The notes under the pieces are model-generated. The model ran no database searches and was not told the DNA's origin. It saw only the letters and a list, made by a program, of their open reading frames with translations. Positions 7,852-14,150 of a stretch of 20,299 nucleotides of DNA are shown piece after piece. The stretch lies in the NCBI GenBank assembly GCA_019057975.1, contig JAHLWJ010000045.1:1-20299 (forward strand). The letters are read 5' to 3'. Position numbers and translations under genes: made by a program. Every line of letters begins with the position of its first letter. Position 1 is the first letter of the stretch. Source of the DNA: Promethearchaeota archaeon. GTDB lineage: Archaea > Asgardarchaeota > Lokiarchaeia > Sigynarchaeales > SOKP01.

Positions 7852-9060
7852 ATGATGTCATTACCTTTAGAAGGGAAAGTTATATTAGATCTTTCGAGGA
7901 TGTTGCCAGGTCCCTATTGTTCCATGATACTTGGTGATCTTGGAGCTGATATCATCCGCGTAGAAGATCCTAATTATCCTTATAGTAACCCTCCACCTTT
8001 TTTCCAAAAAGGTAAGTATAGGGAAAGTGCTTTTCATTCCATTTTAATGAGGAATAAGAAATCTATTACACTTAACCTGAAAAAAGCTGAAGCAAGAGAG
8101 ATTTTTTATGAATTGGTAAAGCAAGCAGATGTGGTTCTCGATACATTTCGACCAAAAGTAATGAAAAAATTAAAAATTGATTATGATACTTTAGCTTCAA
8201 TTAATCCATCGATAATTTGTTGTTCCCTAACAGGATATGGCCAATTTGGACCTTATGAACAAATTGCAGGTCATGACCTTAATTATATAGGAATATGTGG
8301 CATTTTAGATTTAAATAAGGAGAAAAAAATATTTGGTTCGAAAGATCAAATAATACATCCTATAAATCCTGGTGTTCAAGTTGCTGACATTGGTGGGGCA
8401 TTGGTTACAGCTATAGGAATATTAGGGGCAATCATTGAAAGAGAAAATAATCCCGAAAAAAAAGGACAATACATAGATATTGCAATGACAGATTCAGTCT
8501 TCTCATTTATCCCATTAGTTTCAGCTTACAATTTCGCTAAAGATCTAAGCGAAGGAATAAACATTTTACATGGAGATTTTCCATTTTACGCGGTCTATAA
8601 AACTAAAGATGACAAATTTTTATCAGTTGGGATTATAGAAGTAAAGTTCTGGAGAGAATTTTGTAAAGGATTAGAGCGGGAGGATTTAATACCAAAACAA
8701 TTTGAACAGGGAATAAAAAGAGAAGGTATATTTGAGGAAATTCAAAAAGAGTTCTTAAAGAAAATACAAAGGGAATGGATGGATATATTTATAAATCTCG
8801 ATGCTTGTGTTATGCCGGTTAAATCTTTTTCAGAAGCTTGCGAAGATCCTCAAATTCAAGCACGTGATATGGTAGTAGAGATGAATCATCCTAAACTTGG
8901 GAAAATTCAAAATGTAGCTTCACCAATTAAATATTCCCGAACACCACTCAAAATAAGAAGTTTTGCACCTAAAATAGGTCAAAACACGAAGGAAGTTTTA
9001 AGAAGTCTGGGATATTCGGATGATAAAATTCGAGACCTTAAAAAAAAAGGGATAATGTAA
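7852..9060 (+). CDS. CaiB/BaiF family III protein, alpha-methylacyl-CoA racemase-like
   Basis: A 402-residue family III CoA-transferase-fold protein. DLSRMLPGPYCSMILGDLGADIIRVE (about 13-38) is the family's N-terminal signature. Three sites match the racemase branch: AGHDLNY with His141 and Asp142, QVADIGG with Asp179, and GIIEVKFW with Glu263, corresponding to the His126, Asp156 and Glu241 positions discussed for mycobacterial MCR. This favours alpha-proton exchange on a 2-methylacyl-CoA over CoA transfer, which uses an Asp nucleophile in a different setting. ATG 7852 and ATG 7855 are adjacent, and either may serve. The stop is only 7 bases from the end of the convergent membrane-protein gene. 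An acyl-CoA dehydrogenase lies 5 kb away, agreeing with branched or fatty acyl-CoA metabolism. Confidence 0.85.
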   Translation: MMSLPLEGKVILDLSRMLPGPYCSMILGDLGADIIRVEDPNYPYSNPPPFFQKGKYRESAFHSILMRNKKSITLNLKKAEAREIFYELVKQADVVLDTFRPKVMKKLKIDYDTLASINPSIICCSLTGYGQFGPYEQIAGHDLNYIGICGILDLNKEKKIFGSKDQIIHPINPGVQVADIGGALVTAIGILGAIIERENNPEKKGQYIDIAMTDSVFSFIPLVSAYNFAKDLSEGINILHGDFPFYAVYKTKDDKFLSVGIIEVKFWREFCKGLEREDLIPKQFEQGIKREGIFEEIQKEFLKKIQREWMDIFINLDACVMPVKSFSEACEDPQIQARDMVVEMNHPKLGKIQNVASPIKYSRTPLKIRSFAPKIGQNTKEVLRSLGYSDDKIRDLKKKGIM

Positions 9061-9067
9061 ATTCTAA

Positions 9068-9460
9068 TTAAAGTAATTGGAATTCCACAAGTACTATTAA
9101 TATCGTAATCAAAAGAGAAATGATTGTAAATACAATTAACATAATAAACATTGGCCAATCTTTTAACTGACCATAAAAGCCAGCTGCGTTTATTGTAGAA
9201 TAAATCACCATTCCAATAGATATATAAAAAATCACTATCCCCCAAGATTGGTTAGTGAATAATCCAAATCCTCCAATTAAAAGCATGACAGATGTTAGAA
9301 ATTCAGCAATTAAATGAAAAGATATTTGAGTTGGCTTAGTGGTAAGGTCTGGGACTTCTCTCTTTCCTAATAGAAAAATCCACATACAAAACATAGCAAT
9401 TCCTATTATAATGGTATAAATTGATGCTATTATTTCTATAACTATTATTTTCACCTTCAA
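9068..9460 (-). CDS. Small four-helix membrane protein of unknown function
   Basis: A 130-residue protein dominated by four predicted transmembrane helices, at about residues 5-30, 47-68, 72-92 and 103-128. The longest polar stretch, GKREVPDLTTKPTQIS, lies between helices 1 and 2. The pattern recalls generic DoxX-like or unnamed archaeal four-helix proteins, but no diagnostic motif is present. The start is uncertain: TTG at 9460 or GTG at 9454, two codons later. It is convergent with the racemase-like gene and divergent from comD with 199 bases between. I do not recognise it. Confidence 0.7.
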   Translation of the reverse strand: MKVKIIVIEIIASIYTIIIGIAMFCMWIFLLGKREVPDLTTKPTQISFHLIAEFLTSVMLLIGGFGLFTNQSWGIVIFYISIGMVIYSTINAAGFYGQLKDWPMFIMLIVFTIISLLITILIVLVEFQLL

Positions 9461-9570
9461 AGATTTAGTACCATGAAATTTATTAGTATTTAGATTTAAT
9501 TAAATTTTTTCAAATAAAGTCTCATAAACATCACTTTAGATTTTTTCTTTAGAAAAAGTAAAACTTTATT

Positions 9571-9600
9571 GTTTTAAGAAAAATCCTAGCTTCTTAAAAC
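9571..9600. promoter_or_regulatory. Perfect 10-bp inverted repeat upstream of comD
   Basis: GTTTTAAGAA and TTCTTAAAAC are exact reverse complements separated by ten bases (AAATCCTAGC). It lies 59 bases before comD, in the divergent gap to the membrane-protein gene. It may be an operator for either gene or form an RNA hairpin. An A-run, not a T-run, follows on the + strand, so it is not a terminator for + transcripts. Confidence 0.5.
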
Positions 9601-9659
9601 TAAAAAAAAATTACAATGCATAATAATAGAATGTAATTTATATTTTAGAAAAAAAAGCA

Positions 9660-10157
9660 ATGTCTATAGATTTAAAGTTATATGATGCTATTAAAGATTC
9701 AGGAATAAATCTAATTCTTTCATTACCATGCATCATGCTGAAGGGTTTATTGCAACTTATCGAAGAAAAAAACGAAATTCAACATATTTCGATTACAAGA
9801 GAAGAAGAAGGTGTAGGAATAGCTGCTGGTGCATATTTAGGGGGTAAAACTCCCGCAATTTTAATGCAAAATTCTGGTTTAGGCAATTCAGTCAATGCTA
9901 TAAAGTCTCTCTTACAATTATTTAAAATTCCTGTTATTTTTATAATGAGTCACAGAGGTGCTGAAGGAGAAAAAGTTTTGGCTCAAATTCCTATGGGACT
10001 GCTCACACCCGATTTACTAGATTTATTAAAAATGGAAAAATTCATTATTGATTCAAAAGATAATATAAAATACTTACAGACGGCGGTAGAACTCAGTATA
10101 TCCTCTAAAATGCCGACATGTATTCTTTTAAAGAAGACGTTATGGGGGTTACTATGA
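9660..10157 (+). CDS. comD: ComD-like thiamine diphosphate decarboxylase, alpha (PYR) subunit
   Basis: A 165-residue subunit matching the N-terminal (pyrimidine-binding) domain of ThDP decarboxylases. TREEEGVGIAAGAYLGGKTP (46-65) carries the glutamates that activate the cofactor, and NSGLGNSVNAIKSL (71-84) follows as in ComD and phosphonopyruvate decarboxylase. In methanogens ComD and ComE together convert sulfopyruvate to sulfoacetaldehyde for coenzyme M. The same pair design is used for phosphonopyruvate, so the substrate is not certain. The beta subunit overlaps it by ATGA, so the pair is translationally coupled. No comA, comB or comC is present in the window. ATG at 9660 follows an A-rich leader with no Shine-Dalgarno. 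Confidence 0.85.
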   Translation: MSIDLKLYDAIKDSGINLILSLPCIMLKGLLQLIEEKNEIQHISITREEEGVGIAAGAYLGGKTPAILMQNSGLGNSVNAIKSLLQLFKIPVIFIMSHRGAEGEKVLAQIPMGLLTPDLLDLLKMEKFIIDSKDNIKYLQTAVELSISSKMPTCILLKKTLWGLL

Positions 10158-10708
10158 GAAGATTTGATGCTATAAGAAGAATTATTGACTTAGTAACTGA
10201 CGAAATTATTGTTTGTAATATTGGTGCTCCTTCTAGAGAATTATTTAATATCAAAGATAGAGACGAAAACTTCTATATGTTGGGCTCTATGGGGTTAGTA
10301 TCATCCATAGCCTTTGGAATTGCGATTTCAAAACCAAAAAGGAATGTGTGGGGCATAGATGGCGATGGGGCCTTACTTATGAATTTAGGTAGTTTAAGCA
10401 CTATTGCGAATAATCAACCAAACAATTTAACCTTAATAGTAATTGATAATGGTACTTATGGTTCAACTGGTAATCAAAAAACTTATACAAGCAAAAAAAC
10501 AAACCTAGAAACCATAGCAGAAGGTGCTGGATTTGAATCTATAACAGTCATTGACAATGAGGATGATATTATCCCTAAATTGAATGAATTAGGTTTAGGT
10601 TGTCATTTCGTGAAAATCATTGTATTGCCTGGAAATGCTCAAGTAGAAAACATCCCATTAAATCCGGAAGACATTAAAAACAGATTTTTGAAATCTATTT
10701 CAAACTGA
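10154..10708 (+). CDS. comE: ComE-like thiamine diphosphate decarboxylase, beta (PP) subunit
   Basis: A 184-residue subunit carrying the diphosphate-binding half. MLGSMGLVSSIAFGIAI (42-58) is the standard entry, and the Mg-ThDP motif starts at GDG (70-72) and ends at DNGTYGSTGNQ (98-108). I place the start at ATG 10154, which overlaps the comD stop as ATGA; upstream ATGs at 10118 and 10142 would add residues lacking family likeness. With ComD it should form the active sites at the subunit interface. The likely substrate is sulfopyruvate or another 3-substituted pyruvate. A T7 tract follows 24 bases after the stop. The family is strong; the precise substrate is inference. Confidence 0.85.
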   Translation: MRRFDAIRRIIDLVTDEIIVCNIGAPSRELFNIKDRDENFYMLGSMGLVSSIAFGIAISKPKRNVWGIDGDGALLMNLGSLSTIANNQPNNLTLIVIDNGTYGSTGNQKTYTSKKTNLETIAEGAGFESITVIDNEDDIIPKLNELGLGCHFVKIIVLPGNAQVENIPLNPEDIKNRFLKSISN

Positions 10709-10732
10709 TTATTTGAATAGTATAAAAATAAA

Positions 10733-10739
10733 TTTTTTT
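10733..10739 (+). terminator. T7 tract after comE
   Basis: Seven T residues 24 bases beyond the comE stop, without a strong hairpin, fit an archaeal oligo-T terminator. Confidence 0.35.
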
Positions 10740-10803
10740 GAATATTATAATTTCATGAAACATAGATAATTTTATTTACACATAGAATTATTAATTTTTT
10801 GAA

Positions 10804-10813
10804 TTATATTATA
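10804..10813 (+). promoter_or_regulatory. TATA-like box of the JAMM-TPR gene
   Basis: TTATATTATA lies about 27 bases (centre) before ATG 10836. With the usual archaeal TATA-to-start spacing this predicts a leaderless or nearly leaderless transcript, and indeed no Shine-Dalgarno is seen. Confidence 0.4.
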
Positions 10814-10835
10814 ATCAAAAATGTGAAGTTCTAAA

Positions 10836-12413
10836 ATGTCAGAAGAAACCAAAAATCCAAATGATCACAACGAAGAAAATGCGAGAAGTGAAACAAGAGA
10901 AGAAAACCCCTCAGATGAAAAAGATAATGAAAAAATAGGTAAACCCGTTATAATTTCTGCAGAAGCGTATAAGACAATAATCCTTTATGCAAGTCGATAT
11001 TCTAATAGATCAATTCCACCTGAGAATTGGAAAGAAATATATGGTGTTTTAATTGGATTTTCCGATGATGACTTTGTACATGTAGTAGGAGCAGAAGCTT
11101 TAACATTTGGACATGATACAGATGTTATATTAGATAATAGACATTATGTGTTTATTGCCGAAATACAGGATAAATTAGATGCACAGAAAAACAATCTTTA
11201 TGTTGTAGGTTGGTTTCATTCTCATCCTGGATTGGGTTTATTTTTTTCAGATATTGATCTTAGAAATCAGATATTCTTTCAAACTCATGAGGATGGTATA
11301 GGTCTAGTATTTGATCATACTTTACTAGGAAAAAAAAAGCAAGAAAAACTAGAAGACTCTGAATTTGTCATCACTAAATATGAAACAGGATTTGAAATCT
11401 ATAGAATTACTGATATTAATATGGATATCGATGCTCCAGAATACGGAAACAACTACCATAAAATTGATTACATTGTCAACGGCCTAAATAAATACTTTTT
11501 CGCTAATGTATTATCTGAATTATCTGCACTAGTTTCTGAAGGCAAACCGTTGCAATCAGCTTATGGGGAAAAAGAACCAATGGAAAAAAATAATATTACA
11601 GAATCAGAACTAACTGAAAAATTCTCTCCTTTTGACTCTAATATAAGTAGTGGTTCAAATGAAAATTTCTTAACAGAAATTCCAATGGAGGAAAATATTA
11701 TATTTAATGTGGATGATTTTTCTCATAAAGTTGAGACAAGAAATAAAGAAATAAAATTAAAAGAACATGCTGAACAATTGATTTATGAGGGAAACCAGGC
11801 ATTCAATAATAAAGACGCATTTACTGGAATAGAAAAATTTAGGCAAGGAATTAAGCACTACAAAGAAATAAAGGATTTTGATAAAGTAATGGATTTATTA
11901 AGAACTGTATCGCAAAAGTGTATTGCTAATGACCATTTAATTTTTGCCGGAGAATTTGCTGAAGATCTTTTCAAACTCTCAAAAAAACACAAAAACCTTT
12001 TCTATAGAGGAGTAGCAAATTATATTTTGGGATATATACTTCTAAAGAAAGGTGAAAATGATGTTTTAGAGGAAGGTTTAAATAAAATTCAAGATGCCGC
12101 AGTAGATTTTGAAAATGAAGGTGATTATGCAGGGGCAGGAATGTGTTTTAATAAGATTGGCAACATTTATCAATCAAGGTTAAATATATTAGAAAATGCT
12201 TGTCTATTTTATAGAGCTGCAATTGAAAATTATAATAATGCAATTCTAAAAATGCATCCTTTAAGAACATCATTTTGGAACAAACCAGAACTACTTATAC
12301 AAAAAATTATAGAACTACGAGATATTGCTGAAGAATTATTACCTAATCTTGATAATATTGAAATAAAAAATAAGATCATCAACGATCTCAGAAATTTACG
12401 ATATAATTTTTAA
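10836..12413 (+). CDS. Rpn11/CSN5-like JAMM (MPN+) metalloprotease with C-terminal TPR/SNAP-like helical repeats
   Basis: A 525-residue two-part protein. Residues 1-36 are charged and disordered. The MPN domain (about 38-195) has the complete zinc isopeptidase motif: Glu67 in EIYGVLIG, then VVGWFHSHPGLGLFFSDID with His128, His130, Ser138 and Asp141 in exact H-x-H-x7-S-x2-D spacing. The wording around it is closer to proteasome Rpn11 and CSN5 than to bacterial JAB proteins. Such enzymes remove ubiquitin-like modifiers. A charged linker (about 240-305) leads to helical repeats from about 310, including QAFNNKDAFTGIEKFRQGIKHY and EGDYAGAGMCFNKIGNIYQ, resembling TPR or alpha-SNAP hairpins. No ubiquitin, E1, E2 or RING gene is in the window. 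The zinc-finger gene follows 83 bases later. The JAMM call is secure; the TPR call is good; the target is unknown. Confidence 0.9.
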   Translation: MSEETKNPNDHNEENARSETREENPSDEKDNEKIGKPVIISAEAYKTIILYASRYSNRSIPPENWKEIYGVLIGFSDDDFVHVVGAEALTFGHDTDVILDNRHYVFIAEIQDKLDAQKNNLYVVGWFHSHPGLGLFFSDIDLRNQIFFQTHEDGIGLVFDHTLLGKKKQEKLEDSEFVITKYETGFEIYRITDINMDIDAPEYGNNYHKIDYIVNGLNKYFFANVLSELSALVSEGKPLQSAYGEKEPMEKNNITESELTEKFSPFDSNISSGSNENFLTEIPMEENIIFNVDDFSHKVETRNKEIKLKEHAEQLIYEGNQAFNNKDAFTGIEKFRQGIKHYKEIKDFDKVMDLLRTVSQKCIANDHLIFAGEFAEDLFKLSKKHKNLFYRGVANYILGYILLKKGENDVLEEGLNKIQDAAVDFENEGDYAGAGMCFNKIGNIYQSRLNILENACLFYRAAIENYNNAILKMHPLRTSFWNKPELLIQKIIELRDIAEELLPNLDNIEIKNKIINDLRNLRYNF

Positions 12414-12424
12414 TTTATATAATT

Positions 12425-12463
12425 AAACCTAATTGAAATTCATAAAAATTATATTTTAGGTTT
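12425..12463 (+). terminator. Inverted repeat and T-rich tail between the JAMM and zinc-finger genes
   Basis: AAACCTAA (12425-12432) and TTAGGTTT (12456-12463) can form an 8-bp stem, followed by a T-rich segment. It could end the JAMM transcript or be a processing signal. The loop of 23 bases makes a classical terminator doubtful. Confidence 0.3.
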
Positions 12464-12469
12464 CATTAT

Positions 12470-12491
12470 TTTATATACTTCTTTTGGTGAT
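12470..12491 (+). promoter_or_regulatory. TATA-like box and Shine-Dalgarno-like GGTGAT before the zinc-finger protein
   Basis: TTTATATA at 12470-12477 could drive separate transcription. GGTGAT at 12486-12491 matches the 3' part of the consensus GGAGGTGAT and ends five bases before the ATC codon proposed as the start at 12497. If the TATA box were used with normal spacing, the transcript would begin close to that codon, so the two signals favour different modes of initiation. Confidence 0.3.
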
Positions 12492-12496
12492 TAATA

Positions 12497-13183
12497 ATCC
12501 CTAGACGGAAACAGAAAGTTAATTATACAAGAAAAATTGTTTGTAAACATCTTGAACCTAAAGGTGATATTAGTAATAGCCTACAATCTTTAGTTTATTG
12601 TCCTTCAAGAGATTTAGTTTTAGGGACACGCGCTTACGTATGTCAAGTTTGTGACTTGTATGATCCTGTTAAAAATAACCGCAAATTTTCAGATGTGTAT
12701 GAAGAGAGTAAAAATAGAGCTGAAAAGAAAATTAAAGAGAAACAAATAGAATTAGAATTGTTTGAACTTGCCGCAATAAAAGGAGATGATGGAATCGATT
12801 TATCAATTGATGAATTTGAGGAAGAAGATGAGGAAGTTCCGTTAAAATTTGAAAAAAGAAAAGCAGGCAAAGCAGATTTAGAGGATTCTGAAGAATTTGC
12901 TGAAGTAGAATGCCCTTTTTGCGGCGAAATGTTTGACGATCTCCCATCACACATTCAGAATTGTGAATTCGCGCCCGATGACGTTAATATTACTGATATA
13001 ATGCCTGCAAAAAAGAAAAAAAGAAAAAAACCTAGTGGAAAACCTGGAACTCCCAAAAAAGCTACTGCAGAGAAGAAAAAATGCCCATATTGCGGAAAAG
13101 AATTCGTTAGACTTGGTAGACATTTAAATTCTTGTCCAAAGAGACCTACTGACGTAGATGATGATGAAAATAAAGATGAGTAA
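12497..13183 (+). CDS. Zinc-finger protein with N-terminal Cys cluster and two UBZ-like C2HC fingers; no canonical start
   Basis: TTG 12656 is the first canonical start and gives 175 residues. However, the same frame is open back to a stop at 12488 and clearly codes: after PRRKQKVNYTRKIV comes CKHLEP...YCPSRD...YVCQVC, a Cys/His set (Cys16, His18, Cys35, Cys49, Cys52 from 12497) typical of a zinc site. I therefore place the start near ATC 12497, behind GGTGAT, giving about 228 residues. An alternative is GTG 12487 or TTG 12484 with a one-base indel near 12502. Downstream, an acidic helical middle leads to CPFCGEMFDDLPSHIQNC (139-156) and CPYCGKEFVRLGRHLNSC (196-213), both C-x2-C-x9-H-x3-C, split by a Lys-rich linker. 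These resemble UBZ/Rad18-like or other C2HC fingers that bind ubiquitin or nucleic acid. Its position after the JAMM gene hints at a shared role. Confidence 0.75.
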   Translation: MPRRKQKVNYTRKIVCKHLEPKGDISNSLQSLVYCPSRDLVLGTRAYVCQVCDLYDPVKNNRKFSDVYEESKNRAEKKIKEKQIELELFELAAIKGDDGIDLSIDEFEEEDEEVPLKFEKRKAGKADLEDSEEFAEVECPFCGEMFDDLPSHIQNCEFAPDDVNITDIMPAKKKKRKKPSGKPGTPKKATAEKKKCPYCGKEFVRLGRHLNSCPKRPTDVDDDENKDE

Positions 13184-13237
13184 AGACTTTTTAATGAAAT
13201 TCTAAGTAATAAACAAGTTCCTGGCTATATAACTGAT

Positions 13238-13987
13238 TTAAAATGACACTTTTTTAAAATAAACTTCACGAGTGTCTGAAATATAGTTCTTTATTGGACT
13301 TTTAGGTTGTTTCATAATCAAGTTTATGAAATCAACTAATCTATCCTGATTTATTGCCATTCTATTAGAGAGAGTAGAAACTGAGACTTTATCATATTCT
13401 TTAGAAAATTCTGATAATTTATAGTTTAGCAAATTTTGATAGACTAACGAAATTAACAATTTTAAATTTGGAAAATTTTCAGGTTTTATGTCTTTTACAA
13501 ATTCAAAAATCTTTTCAGAAGCATCATGATAATTTAATACTTTATAACAGCTTAGAATCTCATATAATTTTTTTATATATCTGAAATACCTAGTTATATT
13601 ATCACTAATATCTTCTAGATTACATTTATCAAAATTTTGATCTACTTCACACTTTAACATAGCTAAAAGCCTTGAAAAATTCTCAAGATTAGACTCATTA
13701 AGCTTTTCCCTTAAAAGATTATTGAAACGGCGTTCATATATCATTCTATGTTTTGATAATTCGTTGTGAACTTGTTTGTTCAGTTCATAAAAATCAAGTA
13801 GCTCTTTCTTAAGATTAAAAATATTTTTGTGTTCCTCAAGTAATACTAATGCAGATCGTACTTTTTCCAAAGCTGAATTATAATCTCCAATTTTTACTTT
13901 TTTTAGAATAATAGATTTATAAAAATTGAGCTCTTCAATAAGGTCTCTTTTATTTTTGAAACTCTCGAGATTATAATTGAAATTCAT
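13238..13987 (-). CDS. Helical protein with a PCI-like C-terminal winged helix (tentative)
   Basis: A 249-residue soluble protein with no annotated family that I recognise outright. Residues about 10-180 are almost wholly helical, with TPR-like hairpins (for example GDYNSALEKVRSALVLLEEHKN, 34-55). The last 70 residues read as a winged helix in the order seen in PCI domains: a helix LVYQNLLNYKLSEFSKEYD, then KVSVSTLSNRMAI, a recognition helix NQDRLVDFINLIMKQ, and a beta wing SPIKNYISDTREVYF. An alpha-solenoid followed by such a winged helix is the PCI layout of proteasome lid, COP9 and eIF3 subunits, though this protein is shorter than most of them. ATG 13987 is the start. It is convergent with the zinc-finger gene across 54 bases. 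A plain HTH regulator with a helical N-terminus is the main alternative. Confidence 0.6.
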   Translation of the reverse strand: MNFNYNLESFKNKRDLIEELNFYKSIILKKVKIGDYNSALEKVRSALVLLEEHKNIFNLKKELLDFYELNKQVHNELSKHRMIYERRFNNLLREKLNESNLENFSRLLAMLKCEVDQNFDKCNLEDISDNITRYFRYIKKLYEILSCYKVLNYHDASEKIFEFVKDIKPENFPNLKLLISLVYQNLLNYKLSEFSKEYDKVSVSTLSNRMAINQDRLVDFINLIMKQPKSPIKNYISDTREVYFKKVSF

Positions 13988-14127
13988 ATTTTATATAGAT
14001 AAAAATGAAAATACATATTCTTATTACATATTAAATAGATCAATTACACATTTAAACTTACTACTATTTAATTAATAATTCCTTTGAAAAAATTATCAGA
14101 TTTCCTTTAAATATTAAAAAGAATAAG

Positions 14128-14134
14128 AAAAAAA
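14128..14134 (-). terminator. Oligo-T tract (minus strand) after the acyl-CoA dehydrogenase gene
   Basis: A7 on the + strand reads as T7 downstream of the dehydrogenase stop on the minus strand, with a further T5 at 14116-14120. This fits archaeal oligo-T termination. Confidence 0.35.
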
Positions 14135-14150
14135 TTTCCTCTTTTTTTAG

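Noticed and set aside
7852..9060. Formyl-CoA or succinyl-CoA transferase as a specific call
   Set aside because: The His-Asp, ADIGG and GIIE positions fit the racemase branch better, so a specific CoA-transferase name is not justified.
8979..9245. An 88-residue minus-strand frame spanning the racemase end and the small membrane gene
   Set aside because: It overlaps the better-supported 9068-9460 frame on the same strand and the racemase coding region; no coherent protein features.
9542..9557. TTTTTCT and AGAAAAA as a possible hairpin before comD
   Set aside because: Seven base pairs of low complexity with a two-base loop; the nearby 10-bp repeat is far stronger.
12643..12954. Ser-rich open frames on the minus strand opposite the zinc-finger gene
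   Set aside because: The Ser runs are the antisense of the Glu/Asp-rich coding segment; no start signal or domain.
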